From Henricia sp. BOLD:AAB3569 (taxonomy: Eukaryota; Echinodermata; Asteroidea; Spinulosida; Echinasteridae), in the NCBI GenBank assembly GCA_037783545.1, contig JBBELK010000525.1, positions 868,001-932,000 on the forward strand: 64,000 nucleotides of DNA, in the 5' to 3' direction. Below the pieces are notes generated by a model. It did not search any database. It saw nothing but the letters and a program-made list of their open reading frames with translations, and had not been told where the DNA came from. The number at the start of each line of letters is the position of its first letter. Within the stretch, counting starts at the first letter, position 1. The position numbers and the translations under genes are program-made. Shown piece after piece: positions 1 through 11,018 of the stretch.

Positions 1-973
1 CTCAAACTTTTTTTTTCACTCATGTCCCTTTACGGGCTCCGTATTTAAAAGCTCCACGAAAATACAATATAACTAAAAATGTAGCTCCACAAATGTTGTT
101 AATGTGGTCTTTAAGGTTTCACAACTAAAATATTAGGGGGAAACCAAACTGGCCCGTCGAGATTCAAAATGACCAGATTTTTATTGTTTGCTTACATTTT
201 TATGTTTAAACATTCAGCTTATGGGTCCCGAGATTTTTATATCATAACATTCGTCATTCTTTTCTCATCACGAATCTGAAACTCCCGCGCTTCTAGGCCA
301 CATATTTCCGAAGATATCGTCGAAAAACCACAGAAGTTTTGTAAACTAATTATGGAGAGCGGACAGCAGGATGTTGAACACACCGCCACATATGCGGCCA
401 CATAAAAAGATTGGGGATGGGTGTGTGTTTCTGTCCCTAGTAAGGTTTGTCCCTAGTACCCTGGCTTCATTTACGCGAATCGCTACACAGCGCACCATCG
501 CGCCCCGACTATGTGGCATGAATATGCCGCGTGGTGGCGCCATACAGTTTTTGTCGGCTTGCGCTTCGGTACAGTATCCAGAAGTCAGCGCAGTGTGACA
601 CGGAGTGACACCGTTATATGAATGGGCACCAGTCTCTTCCATGTCCGACGAGTTTGTTAGTTTGTCAATGTCAGTTAAAAAATTGGGTACGGTCATTAAA
701 AGTCTTTTTCTTTCGAAGTACTGATCTTGTGCATTTGGATATTTCGCATGGTGGACATTATGCTATAGCTAGATATTAGCACTACAAAATATAGCCGGAA
801 AAACAAACTATGATTATAGAAGCGAATTTGTGTCGTGTCACTATTTAGGCCACAATCAACTTACTCTACACTTTTTACCTTAGGCCTAATATTTGTATTT
901 GTTTGTTCTAAATAGTATGTTTTGGAGTTATTTTATTATTGTTAAGGTAGATCAATTGAACCAGTGCTCTTAC
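1..973. other. No supported gene; expected intron of G1
   Basis: I see no exon with splice borders here. The open frames around 346-696 (minus) and 371-598 (plus) lack recognisable domains. The second and third F5/8C exons of G1 should follow exon 974-1087 on the minus strand but are not found here, so they probably lie left of the window. Confidence 0.5.
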
Positions 974-1087
974 CATGGGTATTGAGCCTGGATCGCTCTT
1001 TATAATATCCCGTGTTCCCCACAGATGATGTTCGCAGTTGACTATCCAGTATGACACCGCTTTCCATCCCAAGTGGGTTACGGCAAT
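974..1087 (-). CDS. G1 exon: first third of F5/8 type C domain
   Basis: A 114-nt phase 1-1 exon with acceptor ...ATTCAG and donor CATG/gtaaga. It encodes [20 protein letters not shown] and then a [10 protein letters not shown] stretch. C-x(2)-PLGMESG-I-D-QL-SS is the characteristic start of discoidin (F5/8C) domains. Related exons lie at 17607-17726, 30937-31050 and 55753-55872. Confidence 0.85.
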
Positions 1088-4000
1088 CTGAATATATAAA
1101 CAGTTATGGAATATAGAAAGTCAGATTTTGGCCATACCTAAGGGGGTTGCATTAGAATCACTCTCCCAAAACTTTTTAAAAAGTCCCTAAAGTGCCTTAG
1201 ATTGCAGGAGAACACCTACATTTTCCAATTTTCCCAGACACCTGCTCCCTAACATGGCGTGTTTTTGGCACAGGGTAGGAGCCACAAGCCCATAGGCTAC
1301 CCTTACCCAAGTACTATACCATGAACTAAAAATTGTGTGCTTAAATCAATTTGATCTTTTTATGAATCTGTGTAGGTGCATGTTTTGTACACGAGTGTAG
1401 CTAGCCGTGCATGATTCGCTCCGTTTTTTGCAGCATTGCGACATCAATTGTCCACAGACCGTTCCATTTTGAAATAGGGGTGCCGTGAGATAAGTTTTTA
1501 GTTGTCCATTTTTGGGTCGCCGCAAGAACCGTCAAAGTAAATTCCAAATTTCAAAATACTCTTTGCAAAACCAAAAAAACCAAAAAATCTACTAGCAGAA
1601 AATGAGAAATTTGGGTTGTCCACTTTTGACGCTCCATAGTGTTCTGTTATGCTACGTTTACACCATGTCCCCGGCAGTCCCGGCGCCCCGGTAGAGGAGC
1701 ACCGTGAAGGCACCGGGATGGACGTCGGGGAGCGTAGGGGACCGGGGTGGCGAAACGTGAATGACCGTAGCTCATCATTGCCACCGACCAGTGACCGGCC
1801 AGTGAGCAGCTCTGTCAAAATTTTTGCCCCGGCAGTCCCGGCACTAATGAGAATCGTCCTGGGCCGCAGTGGGACGGTACTTCCGTCACATGGCGTGACG
1901 GACCGCAGTGTGCCTTGACTCACCGGGGTGTGGCACCGTGGGGTGCCGGGGACCTCTGATCAGGGCCGGTGCCTCGCGCTCCGCCACGTTTGAAAGCCCG
2001 GCACCCCACGGTCTGCCAGGGCCCGACACGGTATAGCGGCCACAGCATGGTGTGAATGCGGCCTGGTGAACTGCGGTGCGCCAAGGTGTGTGACGGTTGT
2101 TGCTCACGGCCAGTTACGCCTCACTGCGTCGCGCTCCAGGACGAAGTGAAAATGAAGGTGTGGAGCCCACTATTTATACCCACCGGGGCTCACCGGCAGG
2201 CCACCAAGTGACCACCTGGGCGTGAAACGTGACAGCTGCCACATTCAGTCGCAGCTAAAGCTTGCGCCGCAGCAGACCCTCGCACACCGTCGGGAACGTA
2301 TTGGGCCGGGACAACAAACGTGACACGAACGGGACGGACGTGAGGCACCGCATCAGAACTTAGCAGGCCGGCCTGGGACGTGGACCCATCCGTAGTGGAA
2401 CGGCGCTTGAAACGTAGCGCCGTCCCGGTTCCGGGGCGCGCCGTCCGCCTCGCGGCCCGGAACCGGCACGGCGCGCCACGCTTTCCGTACCGGGACGTAA
2501 CGCACCGTGGTAGAACGCAACACACCGGCCCAACTAGGGCCGAGTCGAGCCAAAGTAATAAACAGACAATAAAAGTTCCATCCACGGCACGCCACGTTTT
2601 GGCCAAACCGGGGCGCCGGGACAGCCGGGGACATGGTGTAAACGTAGCATTAGAACAGTTTCGGACTCGCCTTACCTGTATCGCAGAATTCACCAGTGAA
2701 CGCAGAAGGACATGTGCAAGAGAATGCGTCGATCAGATCGGTGCAAGTTCCTCCGTTTACACATGGGTTGCTGCTACAATCGTCAATGGCTGAGATAACG
2801 AAATGAGGGGAGGACTATTAGCTCCACTGCAAGTATACAGTTGAAGTCAGAATTATAAATACATGTACACCATACCATCATAACCCAAAATGGTAAACAG
2901 GACTACCCGGACCATTGCAAGATGTACAAGCTATGTTTTTATTGATGTAAAAAAAAACATTGCTTTCATAATTCAAAACACATGGTTCAAAAGCACACAC
3001 TTTTGCCATATGTGCGCATGCACTTCCCAAGCTGCGTAAAACAGGAGAGGCAATGCTAACGCACAAAGCTTAATGGTGTATTTTCCAGAATTTTTTTCTT
3101 TTAATTTCTTATTTAGAGAATCAAACAGGTAAATATATTTTCAAAGAAGAGTAGAAAAGTTACGCCGTAATAATTATGTATCTTGACATGACAGGTACGG
3201 GAAATCGATCACAAGTCTCAAGCGACAGTCTTAAGTAGCGGATATACAGTACTGACAAAGTTCTTAGCCTGAATGGCAGTCTTTCAAAAACCCGCGACAT
3301 TACATAACGAAGAATGTTCCTCCGTTCACAAACGGGTTGCTGCTACAATCGCCAATGTCTGAGATAACGAAATGAGGGAGGACCATTAGCGCCACTGCAC
3401 GTATTATTACGAATTAAATAATTTGTAATTACGAATTAAATAATTTGTAATTACGAATTAGTAATTTGTAATTACGAATTAGTAATTCGTAATTGCGTAT
3501 TTGTTAATTCGTAAATGCGTATTTGGTAATTACGAATTAGTTTAATTCGTAATTACGAAATAGTTTAATTTGTAATTACAGATTACTAAATTTGTTATTA
3601 CGCATTATCTAATTCGTAATTACGAATTAGTAATTCGCAAGTACAAATTAATAACGTATGCTTGCAGTGGCGCTAATGGTCCTTCGTAGTTTAGCAGGAG
3701 AATTTTATATTTGTGCTTATAAAACCGGGAAAAAAAATTGATGCTCCGACACCCCCTTGCAGATTTTTCGTTTTTTTTGGAAGTGGCAAAATATATGACT
3801 ATATATAAAAACTGATAAAACATAGTAGTCATTGTTTTTTCTTTAAAGACGCATTCACACTTTACTGTGTCGCAATTTTCTACAATGTAATTTTTTTTAT
3901 ATCATCTTTAACAACGGAACTTCAATTGCCATATTATTATACTGTACCTTTTGCCATGGTGCAGACATCTGTGTCTCGGTTCTTGTAGAAGTCTGCCCTG

Positions 4001-7000
4001 AATGACCCACACCGAGTAATGGCCGTACTCTTCAGTAAATCCAGCTGCGTGCAGTCACAATCTGGGTCGGTAGTCACGGGAAACCATCGCTCCTCCATGT
4101 TGTAGATTGGATCGCGTAACTTTTGCAGATTGCAGCATGAAGTCGACAGGATGCACGACACGCCTAACATTGATGTTAGAATGTCTTCTTTTAACTTTCA
4201 GGCAAACATGAATTAAAAAATCATGACCTTTAAGATGCATGGTTCTTTGCTCGGATCTTAAATTACAATGTATAAACAACATATGGTATGTTATGGTGCC
4301 TAATCACCATTGAAACTAAACAAACAAATTTAGGATGAGAGAAAAATCGTAAGGGCCTTATCAGGATTTGAACCCGAGACCTCTGACTTACTAGGCAGAT
4401 GCTCTACCAGCTGAGCTATAAGGCACAGTTATAAACAGACTGGAAAAGAAAAATATTAACTTCTTCTCATCTCTAAAGCCCCGGGTCCAACGGATCGTAC
4501 GACATTTTGTCGTGGTAGACCCATAAAATATTTGTCGTGGCCAGATCTTGCAACATCCATGCCCGAAATCTATTTCAAGTGGTCACAAGGGCTACGACAC
4601 ATTAAATATGGTTTGGCGATGGGGACGCGACATGCAGAAAAAAAAGATATGTCGTGGTTATGTCGTGGGTGTGTCGCAAGTCAGTCGTGGGACCATCGTG
4701 AGTTGTCGGGCATTGTCGGGGGCTGTTTTTCACGTGATCAGGTCGTGGTTCACTCGTTGGATGCGACAGTCGTGCGACTGTCGCACAACAGTCGTGGGTC
4801 ATTCGTGGGACGTTCGCGCGTCTGTTTCCCGACTATATAACGCAAGACTGTCGTAGGACATACTCACGACAGCCACAAGACATAGATACAAAAAAAAATT
4901 TAAAAAAAATCGTCGAGCAAAAAAGGTGCATGTCCAATTTTGCCTCACGACGGCAAGTCGATGTCACGATGCTCAAACTTTTGTAGGACTGTTTTGCGAC
5001 GACCCCCGATGACCCACGATTTGCCCAAATGTTCTGTCGTGTCGTGGCACAAATGCGTCGTGGGTTCGTTGTGACCGGGGCTTAAGGCCCGCTTCAAACG
5101 TCGCGCTTATGCCGTGTCGAATTAAACTAAACTTTTGTTTTTAATTCGACACGGCGCAAGCACGACGTTTGAAGCCATTTGGCTCGGCAAAATGAGTTCG
5201 ACACGGCAGAAGAGTTTAGCTCGACAGGGTCTGAGGTGCTAACTCTATTTAGTGAGGCACAAGCACGGCGTGGCTTCAAACGTCGTGCTTCTGCTGTGTC
5301 TAATTTAATTCCAGTTCGAAGTTGGTCCGCAATTTTGTTCACAACTGGGAATGCGCATGCTCGCAGCGCGTATGTGAGTAAAGAAATAACCAACAAACAA
5401 GTGCATCAACATAGTAAAATGGCGACGTACAATGGACAGAATGGAAAACACACGTGTACAACATCCATGACGTGCACAACACTCATCCGCCATGTTGAAA
5501 GTAGTTAATAACTAATACCCCCGTCACACCGGAGGCGCGCCGCCACTGCGGTGCTTGTACGGCATAAACGGCAGTGGCACCGCCTTGATCGCCGTGGTTC
5601 CGCAGTGGTTCCGCCATTGATCGCCGTAGCACCGCAGAAAACTGTCAAAACCGCGGACCTTGGCGGTGGCACGGCGGAAACTTTGAACATGTTTAAAACT
5701 TCCGCAGTGCCACCGCGGGTTGGGCCAATCTGCAGTGGGATCGACGCGGCACCGCCATGACCGCCGTGGGACCGTACAAGGACCGCAGTAGCACCTCCAT
5801 CACCGCCGTGCCCCGCAGTACAACCGCCGTTCAATCGCCGAAAAAGTAGACTGGCGACCCTATACGGCCACCCCGTGGCGGTTCTACTGCGGATATGGCG
5901 GTGCTACCACGTAGCTACCACGGGAGCACTGCGGGTATGGGGGTGCCACTGCGGAGCCAGGGAGGAATTTTAGAAAATTTGGCGATCTTACTGCGGTGCC
6001 ACTGCGTTTCTACGGCGGTGCCGGCGGTGTTATTTAGGTGCTTGTACGGCAATGGCGTTTCCACCGAGGTTGCACGGATGTGCTTGCACGGTGCTACTGC
6101 GGGCACATTTTGTAGTATAAAAGCTTCGGTTTTCTGCTTCAATTTCAGTGTTCTAAAAGTCTTCAAACAGTTCAAGCACCGCGAAGAAAAACACGTGTGT
6201 GACGGGTAGGGGAAAACTACGAAAAACTACTGGCGGTGTCACTACGTTGATGGCGGTTTTGACCAAAAACCGTGGTGGCACCGCCAATCTGGTCTGACGG
6301 GGGTATAAGTCACAATTAAAGCGGAGGACGGGTGGCGTGTGCGATTTATAGGCATCGGCCGGCGTGTATAGAGGTCGGCGAAAGATCGCGCAATTGGGCG
6401 GTCACAGTCACAATTAAAAGTGCCCCGCACGCTGCCATGACGGAATGGGGTCGATTTCTTGGGACGTTTATCGGCCGGTGTCCGGCAGGCACTCGTCCGA
6501 TGTCCTGCCGATGTCCTGCCTATGTCACTGCGACATCCCAGCCGATATCTGGCCGGTTTCCGGCCGGGCGCCGCCAAGTCGGCCGGACGCCGGGCAGCGT
6601 CTGGGCGGCTTCTGGGCGGCGCCTGGGCGGCGCCTGGCCGATATATGGATTGTCTGGGTTGTCAAAAATTTGGCCCGGAGCCAGCCCGATGTGTGCGATG
6701 CCCTGCCGGACATCGGCCAGGCATCGACCGATTTATTGGCGATCAGTTTGCGATGCGAAACGCCGCACCAGGTTTTAAGTCCGAGGTGGGAGTCCTTTTG
6801 CCACATATCGTGCTACATATGGTTGTACACGTGTGTGTCCATTCTGTCCATTGTACGTCGCCATTTTATTATTTTGATGCACTTTTTGTTGGTTATTTCT
6901 TTGCGCATTCCTAGTTGTGAACAACATTGCGGACCAACTTCGAACTGGAATTAAATTCGACACGGCAGAAGCACGACGTTTGAAGCCAGGCCGTGCTTGT

Positions 7001-8534
7001 GCAGTGCCGCACTAAATAGGCCTAGAGTTAGCACGGCAGACCCTGTCGAGCTAAAATCTTCTGTCGAACTCATTTTGCCGAGCCAAATGGCTTTAAACGT
7101 CGTGCTTGTGCCGTGTCGAATTTAAAAATTCAAGTTTAATTTAATTCGACACGGCATAAGCGCGACGTTTGAAGCGGTCCTATAATATACAAACTGTGTT
7201 GGATTGGTGTCGTGTGCAAACCAAGGATGCACACACTGTATAGGCCTAAAATAAGGGGCCAATCTGTTTTACGAAACCGTTCTGACAGCAATATTTTTAG
7301 AACCTTTCCCATAGTTTTACGGAATTGTACGGAGCAAGGTCCTTAAAAAAACGGACTAAATTCCACCAAAATTGTTTTAACCATTCCTGAGCACATGTAC
7401 CCTTTTTACGAAGGAAAAATGTTCTGGCGGCAAACTTTTTTCTCTTCCGTAATTTTAGGCCTATACATGTATATAGTTTTAAAGAAATGATCCGTACATA
7501 CGGATACTGCACAGGGCACATTTCGTAAACACATAACTGTCCGCAAAAATACGGAACTTTTTGGTAGATTATTTTACACAAGCAAAATTTCAAATTCCAT
7601 GAAATCACAACGAACACATCATGCATGCTCTTAGTATAGGCCTACAGATAAAACATTTCCGAAGAACTTACCAGTAAACACTGTATACATTGTGAAAAGT
7701 GTGGCTACAACCAAATATTTCATTCTGCCGCGTTTTCAGCAGATATTATAGCAGTGCAACCTCTTAAATCAAGACAAATCAGATGCTTTTAACAGTCAGA
7801 AACCGGGATTATTTATTTGTTTTCTGGGACTAGTAAATCAAGACTGAAAAAGGTTGTGCATTGCAGGGATACTAACCATCGGATGAACACTATTCGCTAA
7901 TATTACCTCTGGTCGTCACGGCAACAATTATACCTATATTAATAGCGTCAGGTACAGTATATTTTTTTGCTTTTTTTTTTACAAGATGACAGCTATTCGA
8001 TACGGTCTACAATGACTTTTGGCCATATCTTCCCCTGGAAAAAACTGATTACCAGTGGCGGAACCAGCCTCATTAAAATACAGGAATACAAAAAAGCGGG
8101 GGCTATACAGTTATAGCCCCCTGAAATCCATGAAGAATCCATAGTCATCATTTAAATTATTAGGAAAATCAAACCCCAACGCCGATAGTGCGAAGGTTTA
8201 AAGAAAACGCCGGGAAAAAACTAAAATAGATAGTAAAACAAAGAACGGAACTCACCTCATCTGTGATAAAAATCTAATTATTATTATTACTTTTTTATCA
8301 AACGAACTTTTTACTTTTTATTTAGTAATAAAAACACTGGGATGCCTTAGTCATTTTCAAACCGACGTTACGAGTTTTTTTTAGTCAACACCGTTTGATT
8401 TCACAAAACGCTACAATTCGTTTTTGAAAGAGTTCTTGTCTTAACTGACAGTATACAAATACAACAATTTAAAGTAACTTACCAGTAAATACTGCAGACA
8501 GCGTCAACAGTGCGGCGAAAACCGAAAGCTTCAT
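974..8534 (-). CDS. Gene model G1: secreted Cys-rich/EGF/F5-8C protein, 3' end missing
   Basis: Minus-strand exons in order: signal peptide (7672-7723, or the alternative 8483-8534), Cys-rich module (3948-4163), EGF module (2676-2789), first F5/8C exon (974-1087). Every join is phase 1, so the exons splice in frame without adjustment. The last two F5/8C exons are not in the window. A decayed extra EGF exon lies at 3313-3358. The introns hold a GC-rich 1-kb element, a tRNA-headed SINE and a 2.7-kb composite of foldback-like elements absent from the matching part of G2. The likely product is a small secreted adhesion or lectin-like protein; this rests on domain type only. I am confident of the exons, less of which signal exon is used. 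Confidence 0.72.
1088..1649. other. G1 intron, no feature seen
   Basis: Ordinary AT-rich intron sequence between the EGF exon and the first F5/8C exon of G1. No repeat structure or additional exon was recognised. Confidence 0.4.
1650..2649. mobile_element. GC-rich 1.0-kb inverted-repeat element, TTA target duplication
   Basis: The ends are inverted copies of TGCTACGTTTACACCATGTC, continuing into a shared GC-rich stretch of about 45 bp. TTA flanks both sides (1647-1649 and 2650-2652), as in PIF/Harbinger-type target duplications. The interior is CpG-rich and packed with variants of CCGGCAGTCCCGG and CACCGG in both orientations. No transposase frame is visible, so it looks non-autonomous. It lies in the G1 intron 26 bp from the EGF exon donor. 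Superfamily assignment is inference. Confidence 0.75.
2676..2789 (-). CDS. G1 exon: EGF-like (calcium-binding type) module
   Basis: A 114-nt phase 1-1 exon, acceptor TTATCTCAG, donor ATACAG/gtaagg. It encodes [16 protein letters not shown] then [12 protein letters not shown], with all six EGF cysteines and the D-x-D-D-C start typical of calcium-binding EGF modules. Near-identical exons are at 21935-22048 and 32089-32202. Confidence 0.9.
3313..3358 (-). pseudogene. Decayed second EGF exon of G1
   Basis: The sequence after a good acceptor reads [16 protein letters not shown]: the 5' half of the family EGF exon, with the second and third cysteines changed to Phe. The 3' half and donor are gone. 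It lies 0.5 kb upstream of the intact EGF exon and precedes the same AT-rich element as the other EGF exons, so it is probably a duplicated, dead exon. Confidence 0.75.
3380..3682. mobile_element. AT-rich palindromic element next to EGF exons
   Basis: Terminal inverted repeats (GGACCATTAGCGCCACTGCA and its complement, 3663-3682) enclose a core of repeated AATTACGAATTAGTAATTCG-like units in both orientations. Related copies sit beside the other EGF exons at 22071-22260 and 32225-32357, and a single leftover terminus lies at about 2800-2823. The element has travelled with the EGF exon during duplication. Confidence 0.75.
3948..4163 (-). CDS. G1 exon: Cys-rich module of unknown family
   Basis: A 216-nt phase 1-1 exon (acceptor AATGTTAG, donor AAAAG/gtacag) encoding 72 residues. 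Landmarks are [10 protein letters not shown] near the start, [13 protein letters not shown] in the middle, DCDC, then TRCGSF and DVC near the end: seven cysteines in all. I do not recognise the family. Homologous exons are at 22493-22701 (frameshifted) and 58306-58515 (210 nt, intact), with a fragment at 20730-20808. It follows the signal peptide directly, so it should form the mature N-terminus. Confidence 0.82.
4279..4429 (-). mobile_element. SINE-like insertion with tRNA-Thr-like head
   Basis: About 150 bp bounded by an exact 8-bp repeat TATAAACA (4271-4278 and 4430-4437). The matching place in G2 (around 22800-22825) has one copy of the target and no insertion. The 5' (minus) part is tRNA-like; the remaining ~75 nt form a tail whose string GGTGATTAGGCACCA also occurs at about 27377 and 52260. 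Confidence 0.75.
4353..4425 (-). tRNA. tRNA-Thr(AGT)-like sequence, probably a SINE head
   Basis: A cloverleaf can be drawn: acceptor TGCCTTA/TAAGGCC with a mismatch at the first pair, D arm GCTCAGCTGGTAGAGC, anticodon loop CTAGTAA (anticodon AGT), T arm TCGGGTTCAAATCCTGA. The anticodon stem has a one-base bulge (extra T). TTTTT follows 3'. The flanking target duplication and empty paralogous site argue for a retroposed copy rather than a resident tRNA gene. Confidence 0.55.
4475..5084. mobile_element. Foldback-like element rich in GTCGTGG motifs
   Basis: The ends are inverted copies around AAAGCCCCGG and GTTGTGACCGGGGCTT. The interior holds many degenerate copies of GTCGTGGG and CCCACGAC in both orientations. 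No protein is visible. It is absent from the homologous intron of G2 near 22850, so it arrived after the G1/G2 duplication. Confidence 0.7.
5089..7177. mobile_element. 2.1-kb inverted-repeat element with ~390-bp arms
   Basis: The ends are inverted copies of GCTTCAAACGTCGCGCTTAT. The arms (about 5089-5480 and 6790-7177) are near-complements built from repeated TTCGACACGGC and AAGCACGACGTTTGAAGCC motifs. The loop holds another GC-rich element (5515-6306) and a further GC-rich segment (6310-6780) of unclear borders. No transposase frame is seen. The matching G2 region is empty. Confidence 0.75.
5515..6306. mobile_element. Nested GC-rich element built from GCGGTGCCAC motifs
   Basis: Starts ATACCCCCGTCA and ends TGACGGGGGTAT. 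The interior is a run of degenerate GCGGTGGCACCGCC and CCGCAGTGG copies in both directions. It sits inside the loop of the 2.1-kb element. The open frames here are by-products of the GC-rich repeats. Confidence 0.75.
7170..8060. repeat. Segmental duplicate (pairs with 22880-23770)
   Basis: Nearly collinear with 22880-23770, including the signal-peptide exon and upstream sequence, with scattered substitutions and small indels. This supports G1 and G2 as recent duplicates. Confidence 0.85.
7672..7723 (-). CDS. G1 exon: signal peptide
   Basis: 52 nt from ATG to donor TTTACTG/gtaagt, encoding [17 protein letters not shown] and ending in phase 1. A Lys followed by a hydrophobic run ending near Thr/Gly is a typical signal peptide. 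The phase fits the Cys-rich and EGF acceptors downstream. The copy at 23382-23433 differs by one residue. Confidence 0.8.
8053..8135. mobile_element. CAGTGGCGGA-end MITE fragment
   Basis: Begins CAGTGGCGGAACCAGCCTC and continues into TTAAAATACAGGAATAC, the termini of a palindromic family also seen near 21217, 24133, 33415 and 60475. The right end is not cleanly preserved. Confidence 0.5.
8483..8534 (-). CDS. Second signal-peptide exon (alternative G1 start or orphan)
   Basis: 52 nt from ATG to donor TTTACTG/gtaagt, phase 1, encoding [17 protein letters not shown]. It has the same length, phase and C-terminal VFTG as the exon at 7672-7723, but a different core. It could be an alternative first exon of G1 or the remnant of a gene whose other exons were lost. 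A 58-bp direct repeat lies upstream (8388-8445 and 8813-8870). Confidence 0.72.
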
Positions 8535-10420
8535 GTCGCCGCGTTGCCCGATATACAGGCCTCGTGCGCTCAGCCTCAAACTCAAAATTAATCGCGGAGT
8601 CTTATGCGGATACCACATTTTACACCAAACCCGCGTCTGCCCCCATTAAAAAGATTTGCAGTAAACCTAACAGTAATCACCAATATCGCCCATGGTTGCC
8701 TTGGCAACGATTAGACCAATCGATCACATATGTCAGGCGTGGTCAATTAATTTTATCAACCATAAAGGCCTATATACCGCATGGTTTTTAGCGTGCACTG
8801 ATCGTCAGCAACACCGTTTGATTTCACAAAACGCTACAATTCGTTTTTGAAAGAGTTCTTTTCTTAACTTGAGGCAAATCCGAAAATGTATTCATGAGTT
8901 GACAAGGAAAACCCAATTAAAAGGTACCTTTGTGGGAGAAATAACCAGCTGAAGGTGCTTTTACAAAAATCGTCTGTAAGCGATTTTTTACCATTAATTC
9001 AACACAAAAACCGTGCATAAAAGTATGCATCTATGTGGCTGAAATTTCTACAAGGCCGTTTATTAACATTAATATTTAGTAAATGCTCCCACAATTCAAT
9101 GAGCCTAATATAATATTCTATATTTATACTCACAATCACATTTTTATAATGACCAAATCCACCGTAAAATACATTAAGAAATATTCACAAATAATTTAGA
9201 CAGATTATTTGCTTCTATTGGTTTCCTAAAAAGCTGATAAGATTGTCTTAAATATTTAAAGGCTCGAATGTGGGTTACGTCACAATTTCGAAAATTATTT
9301 ATTTTAATTTTTAAAAATGAAACTAAATTATTTCCTATAGATAGAGAGTAACCATTCTGTAACCAAAAGAGAGTAACCATTTATTTAACAATGACAATTA
9401 TATAAATTGTTGGTTAAATTCAACATAAAGCAGAAATCTGTTCGTATATGTTGGGTATCTCGGGCCAAATATGCTCGACTTTTAGGTAAGCCATGTTCAT
9501 GATGTGACCAACATGCTGCAGAAAATATTTGCTGTAAAAAATGTTGAGCAACCCAGGTCTAATTTGCGTGGATTTTGGTGATTTTTCTCCCAAATACTAA
9601 AAACCACACCACTTCGTTACCAACATACTGCTAAAAAATCTTGCTGTATATCCAACGTGTTATAGGCAGCACAGACGTCATTTGTTTGGATTGTGGTGTT
9701 TATGATAGACTTGCAAATAAAATAATAAACCCAAAACACAGTATGACAACATATTGTAGAAAAGGTTTTTGTTTATTATGTATGTTAAGATGAATGAAAT
9801 GGGCATTTTGCTTTAATTTTGGTTCAGTTTCCTCGGCTTGCAAATAATAAACAGCAATAATAGTGTATGTACTGAATTTGACCAGAAGGCTGTTAAAATA
9901 AATGCTTAGGAGCGCATGTTTATGTACGTGTTTTTTCCCACACTTCTCATGATGGAGTTGTTCCAGATGTATATCCTGATTGTTAAATTCTATTCAATAT
10001 CTTGGTGTAAATAGGCATTTCTTAACGTTTCACACACAAACCGTAGCACTGCGTTGTATTCGTGACTTTTGTCCTGGTTGTTCTGTTGGAACATACCATA
10101 TACGTACACTTTAAGAGGATAATGTAACAAACCGTCCGATTAATAGCTCTTGCCCGTTTTCTCAAAACATGATGAGGAAAATGGCATTTGCCAAGAACAC
10201 TGCTGTCCCACCACGAACAGAGTAGCGTTGATAAGTATTGAATAGGAGTTACTACATATTAAAAACATTAAAACAATATACGAAAGTATTCTTTATTACA
10301 ATGTGAAAAGTACTGAAAACACCAATCATTGGTCAGCAGATGCCCAACGTTTAGCTTTTCCTTGTGCCAAATATTGGAACAAGTTGGGGAGGGGAAAACA
10401 CCAGTTGGAAAAAAATGGTA
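8535..10420. other. Intergenic AT-rich DNA, no gene seen
   Basis: Contains the second copy of a 58-bp direct repeat (8813-8870) and loosely repeated ACCAACATRCTGC strings at 9500-9650. No exon, RNA gene or bounded element was recognised. Confidence 0.4.
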
Positions 10421-10780
10421 ACCAACAATTTGCTATGCAATCTTACCCAAACCTTGGATGATTGAATTTAACCAACAATTACATGTATTGGCCATGCACA
10501 TTTACCCAAACATTTTGTGATTGGATTTAACCAATAATTGGCCATAAACATTCACATTAACCTTGGATGAATTAATTTAACCAACAATTGGCTATGCAAT
10601 CTTACCCAAACCTTGGATGATTGAATTTAACCAACAATTGGGCATGCACATTTACTCGAACGTTGGATAATTAACTTTTAACCAATAATTAGATATGCAC
10701 ATTCAGCGAAAGATTGGTTGTATGATTACATTTAACCAATAATTGTGCATACAGTATCACCCAAGGCTTGGGTAAGGCTG
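10421..10780. repeat. Tandem repeat of ~50-bp units
   Basis: About seven degenerate units, each starting ACCAACAATTGGCCATGCA and passing through TTACCCAAACCTTGGATGAT. Further TTGGGT/ACCCAA words follow to about 10870. Confidence 0.8.
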
Positions 10781-11018
10781 TTACCCTACACCAGTTGGGT
10801 ATTATGTGCCCCAAAGATGGGTATGTTGATATTTGCACCAACGTTGGGTAAAAAGTTGGGCACAATTTTCCCATTTTTTTATCAGTGTAAATAAGTGGTC
10901 CCCATGCAGAGTATCGCACCGTACCACAAGTTCTCGAGATCAACTTAGGCCTACACGGTCCATTGGGTGCATGCGTTTCCAAATGGGAAAGATAGATTTC
11001 TACACTTCGGACGTTCTT

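Noticed and set aside
346..696. 116-codon minus-strand frame with several cysteines
   Set aside because: It has a loose Cys pattern but no recognisable motif, no splice borders and no duplicate elsewhere in the array.
2190..2793. Long overlapping frames in the GC-rich region
   Set aside because: They lie in the 1650-2649 inverted-repeat element, where high GC removes stops on both strands; the only real coding part is the EGF exon at 2676-2789 on the minus strand.
5505..6954. Several 100-169 codon frames
   Set aside because: All are inside GC-rich motif-repeat elements, overlap on both strands and contain only repeat-derived residues.
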